A model generated the notes under the pieces. That model was not told the DNA's origin and did no database searches. It was given only the letters and a program-made list of their open reading frames with translations. A DNA stretch of 64,000 nt from Treponema sp. (lineage in GTDB: Bacteria; Spirochaetota; Spirochaetia; Treponematales; Treponemataceae). Numbering within the stretch: position 1 is the stretch's first letter; each line of letters starts with the position of its first letter. This document shows positions 41,930 to 51,248 of this stretch, piece by piece. The translations under genes were made by a program, and so were the position numbers. The DNA lies in the NCBI GenBank assembly GCA_024682655.1, contig JAIKYZ010000037.1, forward strand, positions 1-64,000. The letters are read 5' to 3'.

Positions 41930-42529
41930 ATGGCCATTGTCGTAGAACACGATAAAAGAAAGCACGATATTTTGCAAAAATCATTAGACGTATTCATTGA
42001 AGAAGGCTATGAAGATGCAACATTTCAAAAAATAGCAGATCGCTGTGGTATTACTCGTACAACCTTGTACATTTATTTTAAGAATAAACACGAAATATTC
42101 CTTGGTAGTATAAAAGAATTACTTAGCGCACTAGAAGTTTCTTTAGCAGCCATTCTTGCTGACGATTCATTAACAACAGAAGAAGCCCTTAGACAAATCT
42201 TAAATAAAATCATTGATTATTGTGAAGAAAGCCAGAAATTATTTCTTGTACTTTTAAGTTATTTTATGCAGTTAAAAAAATCTGGTATTGATATTGAAGA
42301 AAAAATCCGCCGCCGAGTTGTAAGACTTAGACATCTTTTGAGTACAATTATGATTCGAGGCATTCAAAATAAAGAATTTAAAAATATGAACGTAAAAGAA
42401 ATGAATGAACTCCTTTACGGCCTTATTGAATCAGCAATTTTCAGACTTACTGTACTAAATCAAAAAGACATTTCTGATATAAGAAAAACTTTAGACCTGG
42501 CAGTCGATGGATTTTTGTTAAAAGAATAA
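41930..42529 (+). CDS. TetR family transcriptional regulator
   Basis: 199 residues. N-terminal HTH (KRKHDILQKSLDVFIEEGYEDATFQKIADRCGITRTTLYIYFKNKHEIF) with the typical TTLYxYFKNK turn, followed by an all-helical ligand-binding domain (EALRQILNKIIDYCEESQKLFLVLLSYFMQLKKSGIDIEEKI). SD AAGGGG. 18 bases after the methyltransferase gene, suggesting one transcript. Targets unknown; one of them could be the palindrome 40608-40636. Confidence 0.92.
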   Translation: MAIVVEHDKRKHDILQKSLDVFIEEGYEDATFQKIADRCGITRTTLYIYFKNKHEIFLGSIKELLSALEVSLAAILADDSLTTEEALRQILNKIIDYCEESQKLFLVLLSYFMQLKKSGIDIEEKIRRRVVRLRHLLSTIMIRGIQNKEFKNMNVKEMNELLYGLIESAIFRLTVLNQKDISDIRKTLDLAVDGFLLKE

Positions 42530-42697
42530 AAAACTAACAAAAAATCTCTAAAATTCCAATAATTCTATATACTATTTCGGTGTTACACTTTTAATAGGTT
42601 GTTATATTTAACAATAATTTGCAAATAAACCTAACTCTATCTATATATGTTTAAAGAAGATTTAGGAATGTAAAAAGTTTTCATTTAGGAGGAAAAA

Positions 42698-43369
42698 ATG
42701 AAAAAAATCGCTTTAGTACTTGCTTCAACAGCATTACTTTTTGGTTTGGTATCTTGTGCATCAAAAGGTGCAGCAGATGAGGATTTAGGAGCTCCAGAAG
42801 GATTGGATATCTTCGCAGAAGAAGATGATGGCCTTCTCCACCTTGAATATGAATATGTAGGACAGGCTGATGCTACATCTTGTGCAGATCTTCTTGCACC
42901 TGCTAAACTTATTACAAACAAAGACTATTCAAAACCAACTCCAGTAGACATCTATTGTGATGCACCTGAATTGGTAAAATTTGCTGGTGAAGAAGCTGTA
43001 AAGATTCCTTCAAACGGTGACGGAAATATCCGTGCAATCTGGTTATTCGATGAACCAGTAGATGCTGCTTCTCTTTCAACATTCCAGTTCTCTTGTGCTG
43101 GTCTTGATATTCCATTAGACAACACATGGACAGCTAACATTGCTTTGATGTACAACAACGACATCACAGAAGGTGAACACGCAACAGCTATGTATCCAGT
43201 AGCAGCTGGATTAGACGGATTCATCACAAAAACTATCGACCTTAACTCACAGGAAGGAATTGATGGTCTTTGGGGTAACGGATTCAAACCTGAAGGACAG
43301 ATCTTAGGAATTCAGATCTACTACGGTGGACGTGATCCAATCTTCATTAAGGACATCATCCTTAAATAG
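42698..43369 (+). CDS. Lipoprotein, beta-sandwich type, highly expressed
   Basis: 223 residues. Lipoprotein signal MKKIALVLASTALLFGLVSCASK with lipobox LVSC, acidic linker, then strand-rich domain (NIRAIWLFDEPVDAASLSTFQFSCAGLDIPLDNTWTANIALMYNNDI ... QILGIQIYYGGRDPIFIKDIILK) that ends in a strand pattern typical of carbohydrate-binding modules. Strong SD (TTAGGAGGAAAAA) and C-ending codons. No catalytic motif; it lacks the AGDT repeats of the 19.7-22 kb pair. Function unknown. Confidence 0.75.
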   Translation: MKKIALVLASTALLFGLVSCASKGAADEDLGAPEGLDIFAEEDDGLLHLEYEYVGQADATSCADLLAPAKLITNKDYSKPTPVDIYCDAPELVKFAGEEAVKIPSNGDGNIRAIWLFDEPVDAASLSTFQFSCAGLDIPLDNTWTANIALMYNNDITEGEHATAMYPVAAGLDGFITKTIDLNSQEGIDGLWGNGFKPEGQILGIQIYYGGRDPIFIKDIILK

Positions 43370-43391
43370 TTTTAATATAAACTAAAGCAAG

Positions 43392-43425
43392 GCCAGTTGA
43401 TTTTTATCAGCTGGCTTTTTTTTTT
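43392..43425 (+). terminator. Intrinsic terminator after lipoprotein 42698
   Basis: GCCAGTTGAT (43392-43401) pairs with ATCAGCTGGC (43406-43415), followed by ten T. Confidence 0.92.
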
Positions 43426-43442
43426 ACTTAATTGGGTTTAAT

Positions 43443-43473
43443 AAAAAAAAGGCCCGGAATATTTTTCCGAGCC
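43443..43473 (-). terminator. Intrinsic terminator after purD
   Basis: On the minus strand GGCTCGGAA pairs with TTCCGGGCC (one G-U) and is followed by eight T. Confidence 0.9.
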
Positions 43474-43511
43474 TTAATCAAAATTCATAAAATTATAAAT
43501 TGGAGTTAAGA

Positions 43512-44855
43512 TTAAATCTTTCCACTTTCAGCAGCACCAGGAAGACCAATATCTTTACGGTAGAAAGCATCTTCAAATTTAATTGCAGAAATTCCCTGGT
43601 AAGCTCTTGTCCAAGCTTCCTTAAAGGTATCACCATAAGCACTGCAAGCAAGAACACGACCTCCACTTGTGAATAAATTGTCGCGTTCGCCACGATTTCC
43701 AGCATTTGCTCCGGCAATAAAAATCTTTGAATCACTGGCAGCTAAAAGAGCCTGGTTAATTGTAATCTGACATCCTTTTTTATATTCTGCAGGATAGCCT
43801 CCGCTTACAATTACAGGAGCTACCTGATAACCTGGTCTCCAGTCAAAATTAAAGGTCTTAAGACTTCCCTGAAGAATAGCAGTACACATAGAAGCAAAAT
43901 CAAAATTCATTAAAGGTAAAACCGCCTGAGTTTCAGGATCTCCAAGACGTACATTATATTCAAGTAATTTTGGACCATTTTTAGTAAGCATAACGCCAAA
44001 GAAAATAAATCCACGGTAATCATATTTTTCTTTAATAAGACCATTTAAGGTTGGTTCAAGAATATCTTTATTGAATTCTTTCATCATCTGGTCGCTAACA
44101 TCATCCAAAGGACAAACAGCACCCATTCCGCCAGTATTTGGTCCCTTAGCACCATCTAAAAGACGTTTATGATCTCTGGCTGGTAAAAATGGAACAATAG
44201 CGGCGCTGCCATTCATAGCATATTCAGGAGTAACAGAAACTGCAGCTAAAACAGAAATTTCAACTCCTTCAAGATAATCTTCGATTACAAGTTTTTTACC
44301 TGCATTGCCAACTTTACCATTTTCCATTAAATCATCAACAGCGGCCAAGGCATCTGCTTCGTTTGCAGCAACAACAACACCTTTTCCAGCTGCTAAACCA
44401 TCAGCCTTAATTACAATTGGTGCACCATGCTTTTTAATATATTCTTTTGCTTCAGTGGAATTAGTAAAAGTTTCACTTGCGGCACAAGCTACTCCGTACT
44501 TTTTCATAAAAACCTTAGAAAGATCTTTACTTGCTTCCAGTTGGGCACCGGCTTTTTTAGGACCAACACATGGAATATTTGCATTCCAGAATTCATCTGA
44601 AAGCCCCTGAGATAATGGATCTTCAGGACCAATTACTGCCATTCTACAATTTTCATGCTTTGCTATAGCTACATAGGGATTTTCACCATCTTTAATATAG
44701 TCACAATCCTTGGGATTCACATTTACGCATTTTAATTCATGGGCTGTTCCTCCATTTCCTGGAACAACTACAATCTTATCTACTTGTGAACTTTGTGCCA
44801 ATTTCCAGCAGATTGCGTGCTCACGTCCGCCACTGCCAATAACAATTATATTCAT
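43512..44855 (-). CDS. purD: Phosphoribosylamine-glycine ligase
   Basis: ATP-grasp enzyme of purine synthesis joining PRA and glycine. 447 residues from the ATG at 44855 (the track GTG is two codons earlier). N-terminal MNIIVIGSGGREHAICWKL, APIVIKADGLAAGKGVVVA, VIEDYLEGVEISVLAAV, AKGPNTGGMGAVCP, RLGDPETQAVLPLM are all PurD motifs. One of three scattered purine genes in the window, all on the minus strand. Divergent from 44913. Confidence 0.97.
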   Translation of the reverse strand: MNIIVIGSGGREHAICWKLAQSSQVDKIVVVPGNGGTAHELKCVNVNPKDCDYIKDGENPYVAIAKHENCRMAVIGPEDPLSQGLSDEFWNANIPCVGPKKAGAQLEASKDLSKVFMKKYGVACAASETFTNSTEAKEYIKKHGAPIVIKADGLAAGKGVVVAANEADALAAVDDLMENGKVGNAGKKLVIEDYLEGVEISVLAAVSVTPEYAMNGSAAIVPFLPARDHKRLLDGAKGPNTGGMGAVCPLDDVSDQMMKEFNKDILEPTLNGLIKEKYDYRGFIFFGVMLTKNGPKLLEYNVRLGDPETQAVLPLMNFDFASMCTAILQGSLKTFNFDWRPGYQVAPVIVSGGYPAEYKKGCQITINQALLAASDSKIFIAGANAGNRGERDNLFTSGGRVLACSAYGDTFKEAWTRAYQGISAIKFEDAFYRKDIGLPGAAESGKI

Positions 44856-44912
44856 ACGCACATCATAACTGAATTTTGCTCTTGTTACAATTCTGTATTA
44901 GAATAGATTATT

Positions 44913-45305
44913 ATGGATTATTTAATAATGGGTATTGCAGCCGCAATAATAACTGCACTTTTAATTGGTATTTATGCACATCTCCAAAATAAAAAATCCC
45001 AGAAAAACAAAAAAACAAAAATCCTGCAGCCGGTAAAATGCCCGGTCTGTAATTCATCCCTCTATGTTGGCGAAAATATAATCTCAAAAGTTTTTAGACC
45101 TATGAATGTGCCGGATCAACTGTGCACAATTATGGGTTGCCCACATTGCTATCCAACTTGTCAGCCAGGTGTAAAAAGAATATGCCCCGTTTGCCATAAA
45201 GAAATTGGACAAGACCAGTCTCTTACCGCAAGACTTTTTAATGAAAAGTTTGGCAAAAAACATGTTCACATTTTAGGCTGCTCAAACTGCCGCAAAAAGA
45301 AATAA
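44913..45305 (+). CDS. Membrane-anchored zinc-ribbon protein
   Basis: 130 residues. One N-terminal transmembrane helix (YLIMGIAAAIITALLIGIYAHL), a Lys-rich linker, then four Cys pairs: CPVC (NSSLYVGENI), GCPHCYPTC, CPVCHKEIG, and GCSNC at the end. Two zinc ribbons are therefore likely, facing the cytoplasm. No catalytic residue recognised. Not assigned to a family. Lies just upstream of flaB but has its own orientation and no clear link to it. Confidence 0.65.
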   Translation: MDYLIMGIAAAIITALLIGIYAHLQNKKSQKNKKTKILQPVKCPVCNSSLYVGENIISKVFRPMNVPDQLCTIMGCPHCYPTCQPGVKRICPVCHKEIGQDQSLTARLFNEKFGKKHVHILGCSNCRKKK

Positions 45306-45339
45306 CTTTTATTTATTTTAATTTTTTTTAAAATTTTTC

Positions 45340-45366
45340 TAAACTTTTTTTTCCCCCTGCCGAACA
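45340..45366 (+). promoter_or_regulatory. Sigma-28 promoter of flaB
   Basis: TAAA (45340-45343), exactly 15 bases, then GCCGAACA (45359-45366), close to the flagellar consensus TAAA-N15-GCCGATAA. The leader contains a short hairpin AGGGT-GGTGAGA-ACCCT and an SD AAGGAG before the ATG at 45416. Confidence 0.82.
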
Positions 45367-45415
45367 TCTAGTAAAGGGTGGTGAGAACCCTAACCAAGAA
45401 AATAAGGAGATTATT

Positions 45416-46276
45416 ATGGTTATTAATCACAATATGAGCGCTATGTTCGCTCAGCGTTCCCAGGGAATTCAGGACCTTAATGCTCAGAAGAGTATGGAAA
45501 AGCTTTCATCAGGTATGAAAATCAATCGTGCAGGCGATGATGCTTCAGGTCTTGCAGTTTCAGAAAAAATGCGTTCACAGATTCGCGGTTTAAACCAGGC
45601 TTCTACTAACGCAGAAAATGGTATTTCCTTCATCCAGACAACTGAAGGATATTTACAGGAAACAACTGACATCGTTCAGCGTATCCGTGAACTTGCTGTA
45701 CAGTCTTCAAACGGTATTTACTCAGCTGAAGATCGTATGCAGATTCAGGTTGAAGTTTCTTCACTTATCGCTGAAGTTGACCGCGTAGCTTCTGCTGCTC
45801 AGTTCAACGGTATGAATATGTTGACAGGACGTTTTGCTCGCCCAACAGGTGAAAATGTTGTTACAGCTTCTATGTGGTTCCATATTGGTGCTAACATGGA
45901 TCAGAGAACACAGGTTTACATTGGTACAATGTCTGCTATGGCTCTTGGACTCCGCAACGTTGGTGACGAAACAATCATGACTTTGGAAACTCCAGAAGAA
46001 GCAAACCGCGCAATCGGTACTTTGGATGAAGCTTTGAAGAAGATCAACAAACAGCGTGCTGACCTTGGTGCTTACCAGAACCGCCTCGACATGACAATCA
46101 AAGGACTTGATATTGGTGCTGAAAACTTACAGGCTTCTGAATCAAGAATCCGTGATACTGACATGGCTAGCGAAATGGTTGAATTCACAAAAGACCAGGT
46201 ACTTTCACAGGCTGGTACAGCTATGTTGGCTCAGGCAAATCAGTCTTCACAGAATGTACTTTCACTCTTACGCTAG
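45416..46276 (+). CDS. flaB: Periplasmic flagellar core flagellin FlaB
   Basis: 286 residues. Structural core of the spirochaete endoflagellum. N-terminal D0/D1: [64 protein letters not shown]-terminal: [33 protein letters not shown]-like; the middle is short, as in FlaB. No signal peptide, as expected for flagellin exported by the flagellar apparatus. C-ending codons mark very strong expression. Behind a sigma-28 promoter. Confidence 0.97.
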   Translation: MVINHNMSAMFAQRSQGIQDLNAQKSMEKLSSGMKINRAGDDASGLAVSEKMRSQIRGLNQASTNAENGISFIQTTEGYLQETTDIVQRIRELAVQSSNGIYSAEDRMQIQVEVSSLIAEVDRVASAAQFNGMNMLTGRFARPTGENVVTASMWFHIGANMDQRTQVYIGTMSAMALGLRNVGDETIMTLETPEEANRAIGTLDEALKKINKQRADLGAYQNRLDMTIKGLDIGAENLQASESRIRDTDMASEMVEFTKDQVLSQAGTAMLAQANQSSQNVLSLLR

Positions 46277-46300
46277 TAGAGTATTTGCTTAAAAACATAA

Positions 46301-46326
46301 AAAAGCGTCCACCAGGACGCTTTTTT
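46301..46326 (+). terminator. Intrinsic terminator after flaB
   Basis: AAAAGCGTCC-ACCA-GGACGCTTTTTT; also usable by the convergent recR transcript. Confidence 0.92.
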
Positions 46327-46348
46327 CATTTAACCCAAACTAAATAAA

Positions 46349-46954
46349 TTATATTTGACTTCGGCCTCTAAAACTTAGGCTTAAAGTTCTTTTATCAATG
46401 TATTCCAAATCTCCACCAACCGGAATTCCCGTAGCAAGGCGGGTAACTTTTACCGGCTCTTTTAATTGCAGCTGGGAAATAGCCTGATTCAAGTACAGGG
46501 CTGTAGTATCCCCCTGAACAGTTGGATTTGTTGCAATAATTACTTCTTTAATCTGACCATCAGCAGTTTTTATTCGATTTAAAAGAGGCTGAATAGAAAG
46601 TTGATTAGGTCCAATTCCTTCCAAAGGATTTAAAAGTCCACCTAAAACATGATAAAAACCCTTGTATTCACCATAAGCTTCGATAGTTGAAACATCCTGA
46701 GACTGTTCTACAACACAGAGCTGACTTTTATCTCTTAAATTATTTGAACAGATTAAACAAGGATCTTCTTCGGTCCACATTCCACAAATACTGCAAGGTT
46801 TAATTTTATCCTGAAGACTTCCTAAATTATGGGCAAACTGTTTTACATAAAGAGAATCCTGTTTTAAAAGCCAGTTTACCATTCTTATGGCACTTTTTTT
46901 TCCTATTCCGGGTAATCTTGAAAAATTATTTGCCAACTCATCAAAAGCATTCAT
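46349..46954 (-). CDS. recR: Recombination protein RecR
   Basis: Ring-forming mediator of RecF-pathway repair. 201 residues. HhH start (NNFSRLPGIGKKSAIRMVNWLL), four-Cys zinc finger (CSICGMWTEEDPCLIC), and Toprim domain (LCVVEQSQDVSTIEAYGEYKGFYHVLGG). Third gene of the dnaX-ybaB-recR operon, 21 bases after ybaB. Confidence 0.97.
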   Translation of the reverse strand: MNAFDELANNFSRLPGIGKKSAIRMVNWLLKQDSLYVKQFAHNLGSLQDKIKPCSICGMWTEEDPCLICSNNLRDKSQLCVVEQSQDVSTIEAYGEYKGFYHVLGGLLNPLEGIGPNQLSIQPLLNRIKTADGQIKEVIIATNPTVQGDTTALYLNQAISQLQLKEPVKVTRLATGIPVGGDLEYIDKRTLSLSFRGRSQI

Positions 46955-46975
46955 GCAAAAATCCTAAAATCCTGA

Positions 46976-47287
46976 TTATAAACCTAAAGACGACAAATCC
47001 ATGCCACCCAAAAGTGAACCAGATTTTTCTTTGATTTTTTCCTGAACATTTTCCATAGCATTATTGTGAGCCGCTACAATTAAATCTTCAAGCATTTGAA
47101 CATCTCTGTTATCAACGCAAATTGGATCTAATTTTATGGATTTCATCTGAAATTTTCCGTTCAAAGTAATAGTAACCATTTTTCCGCCAGAAGAACCTTC
47201 AGCTTCAAGATTTTCAAGTTCTGCCTGAAGACTTTCGGCCTGTTGTTTTAATGCCTGTGTATTTTTTAATAATTCAAATGGATTCAT
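46976..47287 (-). CDS. ybaB: YbaB/EbfC nucleoid-associated protein
   Basis: Small DNA-binding protein. 103 residues: helices FELLKNTQALKQQAESLQAELENLEAEGSSGGKMVTITLNGKFQMKSIKLDPICVDNRDVQMLEDLIVAAHNNAMENVQEKIKEK match the family closely. Placed between dnaX and recR as in most bacteria. Homologue EbfC in Borrelia binds DNA next to an outer-surface operon. Confidence 0.93.
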   Translation of the reverse strand: MNPFELLKNTQALKQQAESLQAELENLEAEGSSGGKMVTITLNGKFQMKSIKLDPICVDNRDVQMLEDLIVAAHNNAMENVQEKIKEKSGSLLGGMDLSSLGL

Positions 47288-47338
47288 ATTTACTCCTAAA
47301 AAAGTAATTTCTACAATCTAAAAGATAACTAAATTTTC

Positions 47339-49477
47339 CTACTCTTGTCCAACAATTTTTCCCTTGAACATATCAACCAAAAGACTTACCTGTCTTGGAA
47401 TTTCAATTTTCTTTACCGGGCCTGTATTTTGTTCTTCAAGTTCTACCTGAAAGAGCATTTTTTTAGAACAAACATTAGAAATTTCCTGACTTATTATCTG
47501 CTGATTTTTTTGCAAAAGGGACAGTTCATAAGAATTTTCTACACTTGTTTTTACAATATCATTTTCAATCTTCCAGGCGCCAGTTTGCTGCAAAGTTGTA
47601 GTAATAAAACTATTATTTACAGCAAGCCCCGCAAGAACATTTCCTCTTAACTGAGCAATAGTAAGATTTTTTCCATCTGCAGTTGTGAAAGTTTCGTCAT
47701 TCTGAAGAGGAGCCTGCATAGAAGCCTGGGCTAATTCTTCTTCCTTTTCATAACTTTCTTCAAGTTTATTATATCTAGCTTCGTCAGACTCAACATAATA
47801 ATCATCTGCTGGTGGTTCATCATCAATATTTGACCAGTCGTCGCCTTCTAAATCTGGATTATCCGTAAAAGTTTCATTTTTAGCATTTTGAATAATCTGA
47901 TTAATAGTCACTGATTTTTTAGGCGGCAGTGAACCGCCATTATAAAAAGGGTTGGAACCCTCCCCCAAATCCTGGGAATCTCCTCCACCCCCGCCAGCTG
48001 CTTCTTTTTCTTCCAGTTCACGAAGAATAGAAAGTTTTGGAAGCGAAGTTGGAAGACCATCAGAACCTATGCTTGTTTCAGTTGATTTTACGTTTTCTGA
48101 ATATTTATTAGATCCCCATACATTCTGATTTACAGGACTTTCCTGATTATTTGAAAAAGAATGATTTTCCTGAGATTTAAAAATCTTATTCTGATCTGGA
48201 ATATCTTTTTTTTCTACAGGTTTTTCACCCCAAACAGCCTGTCCAGCCTGACCATTATTTACCTGATTATTAATCTGCTGGGGCTTACTATTTTCCACAG
48301 CCCCAATCTTAGGACTAGAATTATTTACAGGGGCGCCGGCAAGTAAAGCTTGAGCGGCATCAATAGCCTTTTTAACTTCTGAATTAGAAACATACTGACC
48401 AATCCAGCAAAGTCGGCTAAATGCTAATTCCAATTCATAGCGAGGCGAAAGTGAATAACGAGTATCTCTGTAAAGCTGTAAGAAAATACTTAAAGCTCTT
48501 TCAATCTGAACCGAATTCCAGGCATTTAAAACAAGTCGACTGTATCTTTCTACCGAATTTCCAAGAAGAGATTCCTTTGAAATATTACTTTTAATCAAAA
48601 GCAAACTGCGTAAATAATCAGCCGCATTTGAAATCAACTGTTCAATTGAGATTCCTGCCTGTAAAAATTCATCAAGCATATTAATTACTTTTTCGCTATC
48701 AGACTGGGCACAAGCTTCAAAAATTGTATTCAATCGGTCTAAACCTACAAGACCTAATTTATCGCGAATTTTATCATAAGTAATATGGCCATCACTAAAA
48801 GCTACAACCTGATCAAACAAAGTATAGGCATCGCGCATTGAACCAGTAGATTCACGGGCAATCCAGAAAAGAGCTTCGTCATCAGCCTGAATATTTAATT
48901 CTGCTGCGGCTTCTGCAAGACATTGTTTTACTTTATCAATTGCTACCAGTCTAAAATTAAAATGCTGGCAGCGGGATTTAATGGTTGCAGGAACCTTTTG
49001 TAATTCAGTGGTTGCAAAAATAAATATTACGTATGGAGGTGGCTCTTCTATAGTTTTAAGCAAAGCATTAAAAGCCGAAGTAGAAAGCATATGAACTTCG
49101 TCTATTATATAAATTTTGTAGCGGCAATTTGCAGGTGGAAATAAAACTTCATCTTTAATCTGACGGATATTTTCTACACTTGTATTTGATGCACCATCGA
49201 TTTCGATAACATCCATGTTTGTACCTTTTGTGATTTCAACACAATTAGAACATTTTCCACATGGACAATCAGTTGGACCGTTAGCACAGTTTAAAGCTTT
49301 AGCAAGAATTCTGGCTGTTGAAGTTTTACCACAACCTCTAGGGCCAGAAAATAAAAAAGCGTGAGCAATTTTTCCTGATTTTATGGAATTTTTAAGAGTC
49401 TCGGCAACAAATTCCTGACCAACAAGGTCATCAAAAGTTTGCGGACGTCTTCTCGTAGCTGTTACTTCATATGACAT
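47339..49477 (-). CDS. dnaX: DNA polymerase III subunits gamma/tau
   Basis: Clamp-loader ATPase. 712 residues. Walker A in LFSGPRGCGKTSTARILAKAL, zinc module CANGPTDCPCGKCSNC, Walker B IIDEVHML, sensor/SRC arginine finger in KSRCQHFNFR. The C-terminal ~330 residues are low complexity (Asn/Gln- and acidic-rich, GGGGGD run) followed by a short conserved domain, as in tau. First gene of the operon with ybaB and recR. Confidence 0.97.
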   Translation of the reverse strand: MSYEVTATRRRPQTFDDLVGQEFVAETLKNSIKSGKIAHAFLFSGPRGCGKTSTARILAKALNCANGPTDCPCGKCSNCVEITKGTNMDVIEIDGASNTSVENIRQIKDEVLFPPANCRYKIYIIDEVHMLSTSAFNALLKTIEEPPPYVIFIFATTELQKVPATIKSRCQHFNFRLVAIDKVKQCLAEAAAELNIQADDEALFWIARESTGSMRDAYTLFDQVVAFSDGHITYDKIRDKLGLVGLDRLNTIFEACAQSDSEKVINMLDEFLQAGISIEQLISNAADYLRSLLLIKSNISKESLLGNSVERYSRLVLNAWNSVQIERALSIFLQLYRDTRYSLSPRYELELAFSRLCWIGQYVSNSEVKKAIDAAQALLAGAPVNNSSPKIGAVENSKPQQINNQVNNGQAGQAVWGEKPVEKKDIPDQNKIFKSQENHSFSNNQESPVNQNVWGSNKYSENVKSTETSIGSDGLPTSLPKLSILRELEEKEAAGGGGGDSQDLGEGSNPFYNGGSLPPKKSVTINQIIQNAKNETFTDNPDLEGDDWSNIDDEPPADDYYVESDEARYNKLEESYEKEEELAQASMQAPLQNDETFTTADGKNLTIAQLRGNVLAGLAVNNSFITTTLQQTGAWKIENDIVKTSVENSYELSLLQKNQQIISQEISNVCSKKMLFQVELEEQNTGPVKKIEIPRQVSLLVDMFKGKIVGQE

Positions 49478-49606
49478 AAAACAAATTATAATGTAATTTT
49501 ATAAAAATTCCACAGATTAGCCCAAAAAACTTAGACTAATTTGCCAAGATAAAAATCAATTTTTAATAAAGTTTACATTAGATTAGATTTAAGTTAATAT
49601 TTTTGT

Positions 49607-50647
49607 ATGAAGATTTATGGTGAACTTTTAATTTTTCTACTTTTATTGATAACAAACCTACGTGTATTTTTTGTAAAAAAAACAAAAAAAGATCCAATAG
49701 TTTCTTTGGGCCCTACAGCATTTTTTTTATCGATTCTTCAGATTTTAGCCTGGAAAGTTGACCTTATAACCGCCTACGCTTTTCTTTTAAGTTTGATTTT
49801 AGTTTTAACAAATTTCCACGCCATCTTTAGATTTTTTTCAAGACTTTATGTAGATCACTATTCAAATCTCATGAAATTTTGGGCAGTAATTACAATCATA
49901 CTTTCTATTATAGGTATTGTTTTTACAATTGTTTTTGCGCCTACCCAAATTCATAATTCAAAACTGGGAATTACAGAAAGTGAATTTAAATATCAAGGAT
50001 CATTTAAAAGCGGACTGGTTGAAATTGAACCTTTTCATGATAATTCTGCTTCAATTTACGAATTTTCAATGTTCCCGGAATTAAAAGACCGTAAAAATGT
50101 TGTACTTTTTGTCCCAGATAAAAGGGCCGATACTTACAACTACCGTCCTTACCTTCAATTGCTTTGTAAAGCGGGATTTACAATTTGCTCAGCTGATTTT
50201 TACGTAGAAGACTGCAAATGGATGCATTCCCTGGCAGATTCAAAATATTTACGAAGATTGGGACTTTTAATCCAAAGTATATTTGATAATCAAAACTTCA
50301 ATTCAAAAAGAGAATTCTACACATTTAATATTAAACAGGAATTGAATGCCCTGCTTCCACTTTTGACAGAAAAATACGGACCTCAGTGCAGATATTTTAT
50401 TATTACAGATGGAATGGGAAAAACTGCGGTTACTGATTTTGCTCAAAGTCATCCAGAAGAAATTTCAGGAACTTTCTTCCTTGATTCAATTCCAGAATAT
50501 AAAACTCCTGGTTACGGTTGTATTGAACAGACCGAAGCCTATCTTACTTATCCGCTTAATATTCAGGCAGACAGAAGTCTTTTTACAACAAGATATATGG
50601 TTTTAAAAAGCAGTCAGGCAATCAAAGAAGCAATCCTAAAAAATTAA
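49607..50647 (+). CDS. Membrane protein with a degenerate alpha/beta-hydrolase-like domain
   Basis: 346 residues. Four predicted N-terminal transmembrane helices (~1-120), then a soluble domain containing NVVLFVPDKRADTYNYRPYLQLLCKAGFTICSADFYVEDC and CRYFIITDGMGKTAVTDFAQSHPEEISGTFFLDSIPEY, the order of an alpha/beta hydrolase (strand, nucleophile elbow, helix). The elbow reads T-D-G-M-G where G-x-S-x-G is expected, so the nucleophile is absent. Not recognised as a known family; upstream of lspA. Confidence 0.6.
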   Translation: MKIYGELLIFLLLLITNLRVFFVKKTKKDPIVSLGPTAFFLSILQILAWKVDLITAYAFLLSLILVLTNFHAIFRFFSRLYVDHYSNLMKFWAVITIILSIIGIVFTIVFAPTQIHNSKLGITESEFKYQGSFKSGLVEIEPFHDNSASIYEFSMFPELKDRKNVVLFVPDKRADTYNYRPYLQLLCKAGFTICSADFYVEDCKWMHSLADSKYLRRLGLLIQSIFDNQNFNSKREFYTFNIKQELNALLPLLTEKYGPQCRYFIITDGMGKTAVTDFAQSHPEEISGTFFLDSIPEYKTPGYGCIEQTEAYLTYPLNIQADRSLFTTRYMVLKSSQAIKEAILKN

Positions 50648-50714
50648 TCAAAAATCTCTACAAATGAATATTTATATTTTATAAAAGCAGATAAATATAG
50701 TATATTTATTAAAT

Positions 50715-51248
50715 ATGAAAAATTTAAAAGACAAACTTTTACCAATAATTCTGGCTCTACTTGTTATTGTTTTAGACCAGATTACAAAACTGCTTATTGT
50801 AAAATTTATCCCAATCAACACAATCGGAACTCAGTTCTTTGGTGATTTTTTGAGAATTGTACACGTTTCAAACACAGGAGTTGCCTTTAGCGTTGGTGCT
50901 ACCTGGTCAGAAACTATCAGAAAACTTTTATTCTCTTTAATGCCAATACTTGTTATTGCTTTAGTCTGCGTAGTTTATTTTAGAAACAAAGATTTTACTA
51001 AATTACAGCGATGGGCAATCATGGGAATTGTTGGTGGAGGAATTGGAAATTTAATCGATAGAATTTTTAGAGCCGAAGGCGTAGTAGATTTTATTGATGT
51101 AAAATTCTTTGGCATATTTGGATTAAACCGCTGGCCAACCTTCAACGTTGCTGACTCTGCTGTAGTTGTCTGTGGAATTATTCTTTTAATCACCTTTATT
51201 ATTTCAATCGTAAAAGATTCAAAAAATAAAAATAATGGAGAAGAATAA
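50715..51248 (+). CDS. lspA: Lipoprotein signal peptidase
   Basis: Aspartyl membrane protease that removes lipoprotein signals after lipidation; the many lipoproteins in this window are its substrates. 177 residues, four spans. Catalytic motifs: NTGVAFSVG, GGIGNLIDRIFRAEGVVDFIDVKFF and WPTFNVADSAVV (the two catalytic Asp in the last two). Its stop overlaps the start of the next gene by one base. Confidence 0.96.
   Translation: MKNLKDKLLPIILALLVIVLDQITKLLIVKFIPINTIGTQFFGDFLRIVHVSNTGVAFSVGATWSETIRKLLFSLMPILVIALVCVVYFRNKDFTKLQRWAIMGIVGGGIGNLIDRIFRAEGVVDFIDVKFFGIFGLNRWPTFNVADSAVVVCGIILLITFIISIVKDSKNKNNGEE

Noticed and set aside
47339-49477. Programmed frameshift site in dnaX that makes gamma
   Set aside because: There are A-runs but none in a clear slippery heptamer with a following stem-loop that I can support by eye.
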